A stretch of DNA of 64,000 bases. Source: Ciona intestinalis. Its lineage: Eukaryota; Chordata; Ascidiacea; Phlebobranchia; Cionidae. The notes below the pieces were generated by a model that worked only from the letters and a program-made list of their open reading frames with translations, was not told the origin of the DNA and made no database searches. Shown here one piece after another: positions 49,601 through 61,429 of the stretch. Each line of letters starts with the position of its first letter. The stretch's first letter is position 1. The translations under genes were made by a program, and so were the position numbers. The stretch covers positions 62,001-126,000 of the forward strand of contig NW_004190447.1 in assembly GCF_000224145.3 (NCBI RefSeq). Direction: 5' to 3'.

Positions 49601-52600
49601 TAGCAACAAAACTAAATTCACCAGTAGCTTGAATTATACAAACTTATATCTTAGGTTGCAGCTGTTTAAATTAAATTCTTAGTCCTCCATATACAGTTAC
49701 CGATATAGTCTTAATAATAACTACTTTAATCTGACATAGGAACAACTATATCTAAATTTTATGTATGGAAATATGATTGTAAACTTGTTTTATCCCCGCG
49801 TGGCCAGAAATTGAGTCGTTATAACACGGGTGTTCTGTTTCGTAGACCTAGTGCTAGCTTTTGAGTTACCATGTATGTTACTTTTTTTATGTATGGCTGA
49901 TAATTTGGACAACCCATCAGTGACCAGTGGGTTTCAGCAATAAAAACCCAAAATATTTTTGTTATTTTTTTACTGTCCACTTACACACAATTTACCATGG
50001 TCGCACATAGGATGAATGCTCTCAAAATAAACTTCACAATTCATTACAAATTGAACTTGGAGTTGATTACTTAGCGAATGGTACGGATGATGAATCCATC
50101 ACATTATTCACCACTCTACCCCCAGATGTGGTCATGTTTTATCCGTGAGTTGGAAAAAATTTTCTATATCGTTTTAGACGGGAGACTGAAAACAGATTTA
50201 ATATTTATTTCCAACACGTGCATGTTATATAGGTCCGGTGTTGTGACAAAGTGGTTAGCGCGCCTGCCTGTAACCCAGAGGTAATGGCTTCAAGGCCTGT
50301 CGCTGCTATCATAATGGACGTATGTGTTTTTAGGCAAGACAAATAACAGTATTTTCTCCAACCCAATGGTCACTAATGGGTTGTCCAAATTATTATCCAC
50401 ACATAAATGAATAAAAGATCCCGAAAAAACACCCATTAAATAACATACATTTGGTCCGGCGTCGTGGCTCAGTGGTTTAGGCGTCTGCATCGAGAACCGA
50501 AGGGCCCCGGTTCGATGCTCGACGGCGGTACTAATACTGATCGGCGTATGTGTCCTTGGGCAAGACACTTAACGGACATTGCTCCAACCCAGCGGTCACT
50601 TATGGGTTGTCCAAATTACAGTCATACACAGAAAAAAACAAACAATTACCCACAAAGTTGCATATATGTGGTGACTCGCTGCCCAGACGAGGATAAACCT
50701 TCTGTGGAAGTGCGTCCGGTTGTGACGTTGTGAGTACGAGTGTAGTTCTCGAATGATGTTCGCGAATCGTGTGAGAACGAGTTCGCAGAAATAGTCCGCA
50801 GATGGAGTCCTATATATACGGGTCAAGAATCGGGACAAAAAACGGAACTTGGTCGGACCGGAGAACGAGTTCGCAGAAATAGTCCGCAGATGGAGTCCTA
50901 CGGGTCAAGAATCGGGACAAAAAACGGGACTTGGTCGGAACGGAGAACGAGTTCGCAGAAATAGTCTGCAGATGGAGTCCTATATAAAAGGGTCAAGAAT
51001 CGGGACAAAAAACGGGACTTGATCGGAACACTGGAGTCGGAACATGATAACAAGAACTTCACTACCGCGAGCACGTCACTTCCGGACGTACAAGGTTGTT
51101 GGGGTAATGGGCCAAGTCTGGCCTAAATCCCAGGTCCTCACAGACCTCACCCATACAGAATAGAATAGAATAGAACCCAATGGTCACTAATGGGTTGTCC
51201 AAATTATTATCCACACATAAATGAATAAAAGATCCCGAAAAAACACCCATTAAATAACATACATGGTAACTCGTAAGCTGGCACGTGGTATATGCAACAG
51301 AACACCTGTGTTTATTGACTGTTGTTATCCGAACACCTGTGAATGATCCTTCTATACAGTATTAAGGGAGTCATTTTAGTTCGCCCGCTACGTCATGTCC
51401 CATATATTGTGCATAGTGGTGGTTACAATTGCCTGTTTATTCACATATAAATTTAGTTCAATAATTATCACAGCATTTAGAAAAGTTTTTTTTTTTTTTA
51501 ATTTTAAGAATATATAAACATGTGGATATTATTAAAATAAAATTTCTAAACATATAGAGTGAAATCATTAAATGAGACACCAGCTGAAACATGCAATTAT
51601 TTGTTTGGACAAATTGGTAAATCTCAATTAAACTCTCTTCCGTCTGGTCCTGGTGACGTTCGAAGAATGAAACTTGCTGACGCAGCTTATAATTGCATGG
51701 TATGGCACACTAAACAGTTTAATCAAAGTATTGCTCTATCTTTTTTACATACACTTTTGTTTCTATTAGAAGTTTAACTTGATAATGATTAAACAAAAAT
51801 GGCTTGTTTGTCTACTAGGTGTAGCGACCACGCTTATTTCCTTTCAATTGAATGTAAATAGGTTTTTGACTGTAAGCATGTTTTGTTTTGTCGCTTTATC
51901 TTGTCTTTTCGTTTAAAATATTTCTAATTCTTTCCTACCAAAATCGAAGAGACAAATGTAGTTATTATTATATATTATATTATTATAACTTTTCTTACAT
52001 CACTCAGATATGTAGCACAACTTTTTCATGTTTCATTTCAGTCGCCAAACCATGTAATTGAAACACTGACAGAGGAGAATGTGTTGATGTTGGGCAACTT
52101 ATTATGCGACATTCCATCTTTCCTGTTTGGTCGAATATCACCGGATGTCGTTCCTCTTGCATTGAGTTATATACAAGATTGCTTACACAGGTAGGATGTG
52201 GTAAAATTTGCGAATCTTTACTTTTAGAACAGTATTTCATAAACCATTGATAAAAAACATATTAAATCGATTAAAACAATGATTGAGTTAAGTGTCTTGC
52301 GCAAATATTAATTATTTTTCTCTTCGATTCAGTTGCGAAGATTTAAAAACATTTTAAGTGTAAAACAGGATTTAGCGACAAAACAACAATTTTTAAAACA
52401 CACTTACAGTTAAAAACAAATTTACTTTTAATTTGAAGAAAATAAATGTGGTCGCTGCACCTAGCAGACAAACAAGCCATTTGTGTTGAGAAATTTGCGA
52501 ATCCTTACTTTTAAAACAGTATTTCAAAAATCTTGAATTAAAAACATAATAAATCAATTAAAACAATGACTTAGTTAAGTGTCTTGCGCAAAGACAAATA

Positions 52601-55600
52601 ATAACTACTTTATTTATCTCTGCTATTACAGTCGCCAAAATTTAGAAATGTTTTAAACGAAAGAGAGGATATAGCGACAAAACAACAGTGGTTAAATTAC
52701 GCTTACAGTTAAAAACATATTTACATTTAATTGGAGGAAAATTAGCGTGATCGCTACAACTAGCAGACAAACAAGCCATTTGTGTTGAGAAATTTGCGAA
52801 TCTTTATTTTTAAAACGGTATTTCAAAAATCTTGGATTAAAAACATAATAAATCAATTAAAACAATGACTTAGTTAAGTGTCTTGCGCAAAAGGAAATAA
52901 TATTTACTAGGGCTGTGGATTTTCCCTATTTTTGTTTAACCGTTAACCGTTCAGTTTTAACCGGTTAACCGGTTAACCGATACTAGTGTAATCCTAATAA
53001 AAGCGTCTTGGTTATCGCTTTTCTTTCGCGAATTTAAAGGCAACTTTACGACGTACGTATGGGCTATGCTTGCAATACACGGGCAAACGTTCTTAACGTT
53101 AAAGTAATGCTTTCTTATTCATATTCAAGCCTGTTTTAAAGCACCTGCCGTCTAAATAATCAACGTGTGAATTGCAATTATGACGCAGTTATTAACGCGT
53201 GAAATGCTATTATGTCGTAATCAATTGCCAGGTCAAACCAAAGTTAGTATAGACCAAGTTAGGAAACGGATTGTAAAACAACGAGTCTTGTTATCCATTG
53301 TCTAGCGTCTATGACGTCATAGTCGCCACCATTACGGAGCCCACGGCATAGCATTTTATCATTGCTATGTGCTGTTTTTCGTTTAAATATTGCGATTTTT
53401 TAAAAACCAAGCACTTCTGCGTGTAAAAATGGCTTTCTACTGATGTTAGATCTTATCACAATAATAAACCTCACAAAAATAATCAACTTTTATTGAACAC
53501 TCAATCGATTAAAGAGTAAAAAAAACAGAAAATATCAGGTTTACTAACCAAAAACATAAAAGAACATGTTTAAAATATAAAAATACAAACAAAAATAACA
53601 TTGCCATAAATAAAAACGCATAACATTACCATAAACTGGTGTATCTAGCTGCAGTTTTGCATGTAAATTGCCGTGATTTTACTTTTTGGCTCACAAACTT
53701 AACACGTATACCCGGCAACGAAACTTAAGGTATCTGTGTAAAATTTGCCTAATATCGAAGTGACATTGAGAAAATCAATACTAAGTTACTATTTTTGGTT
53801 CTCTGCTTGAATTAGTAAGCTACCTTTTTTGCGTTACGGGTCTTTATGAAACCGGAAAACGCGAACACCTTATCTGCTAGTACTTAAGCAGTTTGGAGCT
53901 GCATGTCCACTCATGTTGGATTATAAATGTAGTAAAGAATGGCTCTGTAGATTCGTAGGTATGATCATATACTATTATGTAAACTAAGCTGATTGCTGCT
54001 AGTCTTAATCGCCAACGTAAAGTACCCTGTTAAACCACACTGTACGCCGAAAACCAGTCAAAATATTAATTTACTTCACATTAATTCCTAGATTTAATAT
54101 TATATAACAAGATTTATATTAGAAATTATATTTTAAATGTTAAAACAACCGCTATACGTGTTTTCTAGCTTTGTATCGCTTACAAGAACTAAATAAACAC
54201 ATGCCGACCATGCATTTGTATAGGCGATTCACGCTTTGTGGGCTCCGTAATGGCGGACACAAGCGCCGTTTCTTAACTTGGTCTATACTAACTTTGGGTC
54301 AAACAATCGCTATTATGATGCAATGAATCCACGTGTGAATGCCTGCTTTTTCGTAATAAACACGCTGCTTGGCTGAGGAAAACATTTAAGTTGTGTATTG
54401 CACCAATATAATGTTGCAAAACTAGTTAGCCTGCGGTATTAACAATCAAGATTGATGGCGTAATCGCCGTTGTAGGGCACGATCAAAGCAACAGCGTCCC
54501 TGCGCACTCTGTCTTATTGCAAAGAACCAATTAACGATCGGGAACACGTGCTTTTCGTGTAAATAAGACAGATATTGATATACGTTTATGCCCTATGACG
54601 TCATAGTTCGGTTAACGACTTGAACTTTTCGTTAGCGGTTAACCGAATAGGTTCGGTTAACCGGTTAACCGTTAACTTTTCCACAGCCCTAATATTTACT
54701 TTATTTGTCTCTTTAATTACAAAAAAAATTAAAATATTTTAAATGAAAGAACAGGATATAGCAACAAAACATTATTTGTTAAATCACCCTTACAGTTTAA
54801 ACATATTTACATTTAATTGGAGCAAAATAAGTGTGGCTGCTACTAAGGATGTGCTAAAGTTGTAAAAGCTCGGGTTCGCCAAGCTTCAACGAAAAGCTCG
54901 GCACGAGCCCGAGCACCTATGATGTCATCAAGGAGAAAGGCTTACGAGAATGCGTTCCTATTCGGCCAAAAAGCGTCGCTAATCCAAATACTACAAAGCG
55001 CAAAGGAAAATAATAACTACTTTATTTTTCTCTTCGATTCAGTAGCGAAGATTTAAAAACATTTTAAGCGGAAAAACAAGATATAGCGACAAAACAATTA
55101 AAACACGGTGTTAGTTTTTACAACATAGGTTAAAACTAATCTGCATATTCCTATTTCCCAGATTTACTTCCAAACATGTTGCATATGTTCAATACATGGT
55201 TCATTCAACTTATGGTCCAGCACGAGGTTGGGATGAAAGTGTTTTGTCTTCGCTTGGACCTATTGTAGCTATGATGCCATCGTCAGATATTAATGACATA
55301 AATCCTGTGAGTTATTTATTCGTTTCATATTTATAAATTTTTCCGCTGAACAGTTTTTCTTTTCTATATTCACGTTCGCGTATACCAAAATTAGTTAAAT
55401 GCAGTACTTGTAAAATATTTTTTAAACTTCGAACTTTTGATGGTGTTGAAGGCAATATTTTAGATAACGAAAAAAGGAAATAAATAAACTAGGATTTTAG
55501 ATAACATAAATCTTAGTCTCTCCACAAAACATAGAAATATATTGTTGGCATGTTATTTAGTAGATAATAAAATTCTACTGGAACACTTGATTTTTTAACA

Positions 55601-58600
55601 GGAGATTTTTACTGAAGCATTTGATGAAATGACACCTCCCATACTGGATGAGAATCTCCCTGTTTATTCATTCTTTAATTACATAGCGTTTTATAGCAAG
55701 GCTCGGGATTCATTTCTTTCACAAAGATCTATTTCAAGAAAGAAGAGATCTCGTGAGTTTTTATTGGTTATGTAGGGTCTTCTTCAACCTTTTTTGGGTT
55801 GGTGAACCCCTGAAGTTGTTGCAACGAATTCATGCACCCCTGATTGCTTTAACGTGAAACTAATGACGCTTCGCAATTTCCAGTGATGCAAGATGGAATT
55901 TATGTAGAATTCATTTAAAAAACGTAGGAAAGTGGCTAAATTTGTTAAAAATGTTCAAAACTAAATATTAATGCTGAAAATTGTTGAAGATTGTGATGCA
56001 CCCTTGTATACCCTTTTGTACTGGTGCACCCGCACACAGGTTAAAAAGCACTGAGTTGTATATAGTGTTTATATAAACGTTTTTTTTGTATTTTTTTAGA
56101 GGCTGTTGCGTTATTTAAAACTTTGGCAGTACCTTTACATCACATTTGAGCATCTCTATCCATATACAAACTCCCATTTTTCATTGGTATCCCACTTAAA
56201 TGCCTAAAAGGGCATACCAACAAAAAATCGAAATTTATGTATTGGTAGAAATGATCAAATGTGATGTAAAAGTACCAACAAATTTTCAAAACAACAAAAC
56301 AGCTTCTGAAAATATGCGAGTCAAAACAGAAAAACTGTTGGAGTAAAAAAAGCTTTGCCGCGCAACAATGCATAAAATTTCCCATAAGAAAATAAAAATT
56401 AAAACATATTAAAGTTGTATTTTACAATTTTTTTATATATTGGCAATGAAGAAGCATTTATTACACAATTCCGAAACGACATTAGAAATTTCTTCAGAAG
56501 TTTAGAAAAAATAGAAATGATCAAAGTTGCAAGTTTTTCGAAAACTGTTTCATTTTGAAACTTTTCTGGTACCTTTAGATCACATTTAAACATATTTATC
56601 CATATACAAATTTTTATTTTTCCTTTTTGCCTCTTTAACAAAAAAAATTATTGGTATAAAAAATCAAAAATTCCACAAAATCTCATCTTTTTATCCAAAC
56701 ATTTGTAAATATAAGTATTTTCTCCCCTTAGTGTCGGTGCCTACGTTTGATGAGATTGTAGCTTTGGGGCCGGGCAACTCTGGTTGGTCAGTGGAGGAAT
56801 TACAAGCAATATCTGCGTCTGATATCGTCAACTCGCTAGTTACGCTCGGTGCTGTTGAAGACTGGAGTAATGAACAAAGTGCTATGTTAAGAACAAGACT
56901 GGAAGAGGTTTATTATTTTTGCAGAATAAAAAAAGAAAATATATTAAAAACTTATTAAATTTGTTAGATTTAAACAATGAATGTAACTTACTTTATCCTC
57001 ACCTGACCGGAAAACGACAGTGATTAAATCTTGGTGTTCTGTTTCATACACCTCGTTCCTGTCTAAGAGTAACCATGTATGTTACTTCGTGGGTGATTAT
57101 ATTTTTATGTATGGCTGATAATTTGACAACTTATTAGTGACCACTGGGTTGGAGCAATTGCAGTCTTGGCCAAAGACACATACGCCCACAATGGAAGCAG
57201 CGAAGAGCCTTGAACCTATTACCTCTGGGCTAGAGGCAAGCGCGCTAACCACTTTTGTACAGAGCACAACAGTTTGTTAAACTCCCTTACAGTTAAAAAT
57301 ATATTTACATTTAATTAAAAATAAAAAAAGGCTAAATATCTATTAATAATTTTGCAGGCCATCGCCCCCTTATCGGAGTGGAGTAGTGACACCATTGTTG
57401 ATGCCAAACACATTCTAACCAACCTAACCAAATATGAGATATCAACACTTGATATAAATCTTGATGCAGCAACTGCGCTGTCTGATCTTAACTGGAAGAA
57501 TGACCAGGTTTGTTTATTCTACTAATCAATGAATGAATGTAACTTACTTTATCCTGGCATGGCTAGAAAACGACAGTCGTTATAACACGGGTGTTCTGTT
57601 TCATACACCTCAGGTCAGCTTACGAGCTACCAAGTGTATTACTTTGTAGGTGAATAGTTTTTTTTTTTTATTTGTGAATGATAATTTGGGCAACCCATTA
57701 GTTAAGGCCTTAACCAAGGAGACATCTACACGTTGTTTTACAAACAACATATACGAAAAAATGTTTTTTTTTAACAATTTTTATGGATAAATGTTATTTT
57801 AGTTTTTTTTACAAAACAAAGTAAAATAAATTGTAATATCGTTCTCACAGAGAACGGCAGCTTTTGACAGATACATGGCATACAACTCAAAGACAGCTTC
57901 AATACTTACATCAGATGAAATATCTGGTCTTAGTTCTTTGTTATGCGGAATGAGTGAATCACAAATCATGAATATACCACTTCCTACTATAAGGTACATT
58001 TGATACTTTTAATTCTAAATTTTCGCTACAGTAATCGAAGGGACAAATAAAATAACTATTATAATTGGTATTTATTAAGTTTATTAAAACAAGGTACCAC
58101 CAAACTTTCAAAAACCAAAACAGTCTCTGAAAATATCCCAGAGAAGCATTCATTGTAACAAATCCCCCAAAAAATTCTTTAGTAGTTTAGAAACTAAAAA
58201 TGGTCAGTTGTTTTTAAAAAAAAAAACATTTTCATACTTTAGCAGTTTAATTTCACATAATTTTTTCATACACTATTTCGTTTTTCAAACTTTTGTGGTA
58301 CCTTTAGATCACATTTGTTTCTCAAAGTTCTAAAAAGTTAAACTAACTGATTGCATATCTATTTCTAACAGTGCAAAGAACAATAATTACAAAACATTTC
58401 TTAACTTTGATATGTTCTAATTATTTGTAAATTTTGCATTTCTTTCTCCACAAAGGCATTCATGTCTTTTTTCGTCATCCTATGTAAAAAGTTATATATG
58501 TAAACCTGTGAGTTAGTGTTTATTTATTACCGTCAAATAAACAGTTAATTAATATTACAGTGGCTCGGTAAAAGATATTGGATCCCTCTCATGTTTTGAT

Positions 58601-61398
58601 CAAACACAGTTAGATATGTTGTACACACTTGCTATGATGGCTGATTCAACCACCATACCTGATGGAGCACAACTTAACGAACTTGGCGCAATTGCAGGTG
58701 CGTTGTATGGCAGTTGAGTAAATATCCAAAAAATGTAGAGAAAGCTTCATGAAGCAATTGGTAAGAAATTGTTAGACAGTTTGGCATTGAAGATTAGGTC
58801 AACTGTATTTTAATCAAATGTAAATATGTTTTTAACTGTAAGCCTGTTTTAACAACTGTTGTTTTGTCGTTATATCTTGTCTTTTCGTTTAAAATATTTT
58901 TAAATCTTCGCTACTGTAATCGAAGAGACAAATCAAGTTACTATTATCATTATACTATTATTTAGAAGAATAATATTAAATAATAACAATGTTTTTATGC
59001 ATGGTATTTTACCATTTTCATAGCATCTGGTTATTTCCAGTTTATATTCAAACCAAGTTATATGTTCTGCCTGTTTATTACTAAAAAACATGTTCCTCGT
59101 ATTTAAAGCTAGAAATTATATGTTCTGCGCATTGCCTACTAAAATAACATATTCTGTGCAATTATTACTGAATGAATGAAATTTATTTCGTCTCTTCGGT
59201 CACGATAGCGAAGAACAAGAGAGTTGACAAAAGCGAAAAGACGGGTAGTAACGGTAAAACAACAGTTGTTAAAACACGCTTATTGATAAAAAAGAAAGAA
59301 ATATTGTTTTGGATAAAAGGCGTGACCGTTACACCCTACAGACGATACAATGTGAAAATTAAATAAATAACATTTAATTAAACAAATAACATGTTCTGCA
59401 GATTTATTATTAAAAATAACATGTTCTTCGTATTTATCTTCATGCATAGCTGGAATGACAGTTTCTGCTCTACAAAGCTTACCCATAGAAGCAATGACAT
59501 TGATCGATCCCATTTTCTTTGAAGTTGTTTCACCAGATCGTGTCAAGGTTGGTTGCATACTTCTTGTGTGGGGGTATGTTTCAACTTGGGTGTATTATAG
59601 GTAGTGAATAAAACAATGTGTTCATTGTGAGCGTATGTGTCCTAGGGCAAGACACTTAACGCCAATTGCTTCAACTCAGTGGTCCCTGATGGGTTGTCCA
59701 AATTATCAGCCACACATAAAAATAGAAAAAAATCTCCCCCAAAATCAATCACTTACAAAGTAACATACATGGTAACTCGTAAGTTGGCGTGAGGTATATC
59801 AAGCAGAACACCCGTGTTATACAGAATATCGTTTTTTCTGCAAAAAGGACCGAGCAAGTTTCATTCAAGTAATTATTCCCAAGTTGACAAATTTGTGGTA
59901 AATTTTATATTTTTAGTTTGATAATATGAACAACATATTAGTACCCTCTGTCTTAACAACAAATGTTAAGGGCCAAAAAATAGACATTCAATCAGTTTTC
60001 TTGCACACATTTTATAGTAACATTATTCTACAGAATGGATTTTCTTCACTTCAATTATCAGCGGCAGGAATCACCAACATTGCCACCATCTTACGAAATG
60101 AAAGGTTGTATAATGAATTAACAACGGATCAACAAAATACGTTGAGACTTACAGCATATGGGATCGACGCTGGTATGTTAATATAAATATAAAAATAAAT
60201 ATTGGACAGTTAGTTTAATTTGCAAACATTTTTAGAACGAGTGAATTGAATAACGAAATAATAGAAATGAAAGGCTATTTACGCACACTTTTGTTTCTGT
60301 TAAATAAATGGCTTGTTTGTCTGCTAGGTGTAGCGACCTCGCTTATTTTCTTCCAATCAAAAGTAAATATTTTTTAACTATGTTTTAACAACTGTTGTTT
60401 TGTCGCTATATCCTGTCTTTTCATTTAAAGTATTTCTAAATCTTTGCTACTGTAATCGAGAGACAAATAAAAGTTATTATTATAATACTAGATACTGTTT
60501 TTTATTTTGTCTTTTAAGTTTAATTTAACATTCCTCTCTTAGTGCTCGATGGATCAGCAAACAGCACTGGGTTCGACATCGATATTTTCGCAGGTTGGTA
60601 TTGGTTTGTAACTGGTTCAGGCAATATTTGTCATATTTCCCTTTCCTGCATATGTTCTAATATCTTACCCCAATATCTGTAGTAACAGAGCTCAGCTTAT
60701 GCTAAGTCCGGTGCCGTAGCACAGTTGGTTAGGACGCCCGCCTCTAGCCTTGAAGTAATGGGTTTTAGGGCTTGTCGCTGCTACTATTATGGGCGTATGT
60801 GTCCTTGGGCAAGACACTTAACCGCAATTGCTCCAACCCAGTGGTCGCTAATGGGTTGTCCAAATTATCAGCCACACGTAAAACAATAATCACCCACAAA
60901 GTAACATACTTGATAACACAAAAGCTAGCGCGTGGTTTATGAAACAGAACACCCATGTTATAACGACTGTTGTTTTCCGACAACGCAAGGATAAAGTAAG
61001 TTACATTCATTCATCTAAGTGAAAAAGCAAAACTTATATGCAGTGATTACACCAAGGTAATTTAAAATTATTACACTAGCTTTTTGTGGTTGGATTTATT
61101 TAGAGCACCTCACAACACAAGCACATGTTTAGAATGAATGACCAAAAAAAGAAAGAAGGCAAAATCATTGAGGCAGAACATAATGCACATGATTGGGGAG
61201 GGGCACCACACATACAAATTAAATACAATAGAAACTAAAACAATGGTGACTTAACAAAATCCATAAAATTATTTTCCAGGTGGAGATGATGGTGTGATAC
61301 TGTTCGAAGGTAATCAAACTACTACATCTCAAGCAAATGTTGTAAAAACTTATAATTGGTTGTATTTGTTCCTCGCTATTATTATTGCAGTTGTTTAG
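37680..61398 (+). CDS. Mesothelin/stereocilin-like GPI-anchored protein, 28 exons seen, 5' end missing
   Basis: Likely extracellular, membrane-anchored superhelical protein. Exons: 37680-37777, 38614-38752, 39777-40040, 40355-40391, 41043-41166, 41806-41958, 42890-43098, 43728-43908, 44479-44619, 45691-45834, 46779-46967, 47264-47470, 47901-48038, 48576-48643, 49167-49284, 50075-50144, 51558-51699, 52042-52190, 55162-55306, 55602-55752, 56732-56907, 57358-57507, 57851-57993, 58561-58697, 59450-59547, 60034-60172, 60543-60593, 61280-61398. About 1293 residues; GT-AG junctions in phase except 49284 to 50075, where an exon of length 3n+1 seems missed. Repeating units carry LPxxxxxxI cores (DKLPLEVMDKFI, DKLPDTAVLQAM, QSLPIEAMTLI, MNIPLPTI) and W-centred helices (EDWSNEQ, SEWSSDT, RGWDESVLSSLG), as in mesothelin/otoancorin. 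SRKKRS (exon 55602-55752) is a furin-type site, placed like the mesothelin precursor cleavage. The C-terminus is TYNWLYLFLAIIIAVV then stop, a GPI-signal tail. Signal peptide not seen. Family by pattern, not search; 59917 is an alternative start for exon 60034. Confidence 0.75.
38246..38426 (+). mobile_element. Family A MITE, copy 14
   Basis: Intron of the mesothelin-like gene; both ends kept, small internal deletion. Confidence 0.85.
40410..42245. mobile_element. Further family S fragments (two)
   Basis: 40410-40690 on the minus strand, and 41965-42245 on the plus strand, the latter starting directly after an exon donor (41959) and repeating its own 3' segment. Confidence 0.7.
41590..41773 (-). 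mobile_element. Family A MITE, copy 15
   Basis: Reverse orientation; its end is 33 bases from the exon starting 41806. Confidence 0.8.
42567..42752 (-). mobile_element. Family A MITE, copy 16, left end decayed
   Basis: Right TIR intact, left TIR lost in AT-rich sequence. Confidence 0.7.
43468..43667 (-). mobile_element. Family A MITE, copy 17
   Basis: Reverse orientation; small internal insertion repeating GGATAT. Confidence 0.8.
44239..44428 (-). mobile_element. Family A MITE, copy 18
   Basis: Reverse orientation, well-kept TIRs. Confidence 0.85.
44655..44935 (+). mobile_element. Family S SINE, near full length
   Basis: Head starts GCGCCGTGGTGTAGTGGTTA; both Pol III box-like motifs present; tail end missing. 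Confidence 0.85.
45097..45146. other. Assembly gap, 50 N
   Basis: Falls inside a minus-strand SINE, in the intron between exons 44619 and 45691. The other 50-N gaps are 10682-10731, 24016-24065 and 28284-28333. Confidence 0.99.
45340..45660 (-). mobile_element. Family S SINE, minus strand
   Basis: Full-length but diverged; ends with CCATGGCGTCGG, the inverted head. Confidence 0.8.
46558..46745 (+). mobile_element. Family A MITE, copy 19
   Basis: Deletion just inside the left TIR; ends 33 bases from the exon at 46779. Confidence 0.8.
47720..47885 (-). repeat. Dispersed repeat with ATAGA-type tail
   Basis: Contains GCGGCAGGCTCCAAAAGCTG and ends ATAGAATAGAAAA. Related sequence at about 19895-20095 and 51085-51175 (tail AGAATAGAATAGAATAG). 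Not identified. Confidence 0.45.
48138..48332 (-). mobile_element. Family A MITE, copy 20
   Basis: Reverse orientation; inserted beside the ATTATT tail of the ~200-bp dispersed repeat. Confidence 0.85.
48832..49130 (+). mobile_element. Family S SINE, full length
   Basis: From GACGCCGCAGCACAGTTGGT to CATTCATTCATTCATTTATT. Confidence 0.88.
49345..49945. mobile_element. Family S fragments (two, opposed)
   Basis: 49345-49545 plus strand, 5'-truncated; 49770-49945 minus strand. They lie in the interval where one exon of the mesothelin-like gene is unaccounted for. Confidence 0.7.
50225..50700 (+). mobile_element. Two SINEs head to tail
   Basis: First (50230-50455) has the family S head. The second (50458-50700) has a different, more tRNA-like head with GTGGCTCAGTGG and GGTTCGATGCTC joined to the same body, which suggests a second head subfamily. 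Confidence 0.75.
50745..51035. repeat. ~85-bp tandem repeat, 3 copies
   Basis: Each unit has GAGAACGAGTTCGCAGAAAT, AGTCCGCAGATGGAGTCCTA and CAAGAATCGGGACAAAAAAC. More GC-rich than its surroundings; follows the double SINE. Confidence 0.9.
51755..51985 (+). repeat. ~200-bp dispersed repeat (family R)
   Basis: Runs CTAGGTGTAGCGACCACGCT .. GTTTTGTCGCT .. CTGTCTTTTCGTTTAAAATA .. AATCGAAGAGACAAAT with an ATTATT tail. Other copies: 39560-39735, 58795-58960 and 60283-60480 (plus); 46250-46420, 48338-48475, 52318-52490, 52600-52795, 54703-54850, 55010-55105, 37525-37660 and 23325-23480/24475-24605 (minus); tail fragment 48065-48140. Constant 3' end and simple tail suggest a retroposon. Confidence 0.7.
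52908..54691. mobile_element. hAT-like element, interrupted by a second element
   Basis: TIRs TAGGGCTGTGG and CCACAGCCCTA, subterminal GGTTAACC repeats, and a perfect 8-bp target duplication ATATTTAC (52900-52907 and 54692-54699). Removing the nested element and one copy of its duplication leaves about 718 bp with no frame of note. Lies in the intron before exon 55162. Confidence 0.88.
53239..54296. mobile_element. 1058-bp element nested in the hAT-like element
   Basis: TIRs CAAAGTTAGTATAGACCAAG and inverse CTTGGTCTATACTAACTTTG; 8-bp duplication GGTCAAAC at 53231-53238 and 54297-54304. The uninterrupted site (GTTCAAAC) is in the copy at about 36920-36930. No transposase frame seen. Confidence 0.88.
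56975..57262 (-). mobile_element. Family S SINE, minus strand, full length
   Basis: Inverted tail ATGAATGTAACTTACTTTAT at the left and inverted head GCGCGCTAACCAC at the right. Confidence 0.85.
60705..61018 (+). mobile_element. Family S SINE, full length
   Basis: Head GTCCGGTGCCGTAGCACAGT through tail TTACATTCATTCAT. Confidence 0.85.
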
Positions 61399-61423
61399 AT
61401 TTTTATGGCATTCGAGTTTATTC

Positions 61424-61429
61424 AATAAA
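61424..61429 (+). promoter_or_regulatory. Poly(A) signal of the mesothelin-like gene
   Basis: AATAAA 26 bases after the TAG at 61396-61398, giving a very short 3' UTR. Confidence 0.65.

Noticed and set aside
55785..56055. hAT-like element with TTCAACC..GGTTAAAAAGCACTG ends
   Set aside because: The termini are too weakly inverted and no target duplication was found.
59917..60033. Extended form of the exon starting at 60034
   Set aside because: A second in-phase AG at 59915-59916 would add 39 residues, but these lack the helical-unit pattern; kept only as an alternative.
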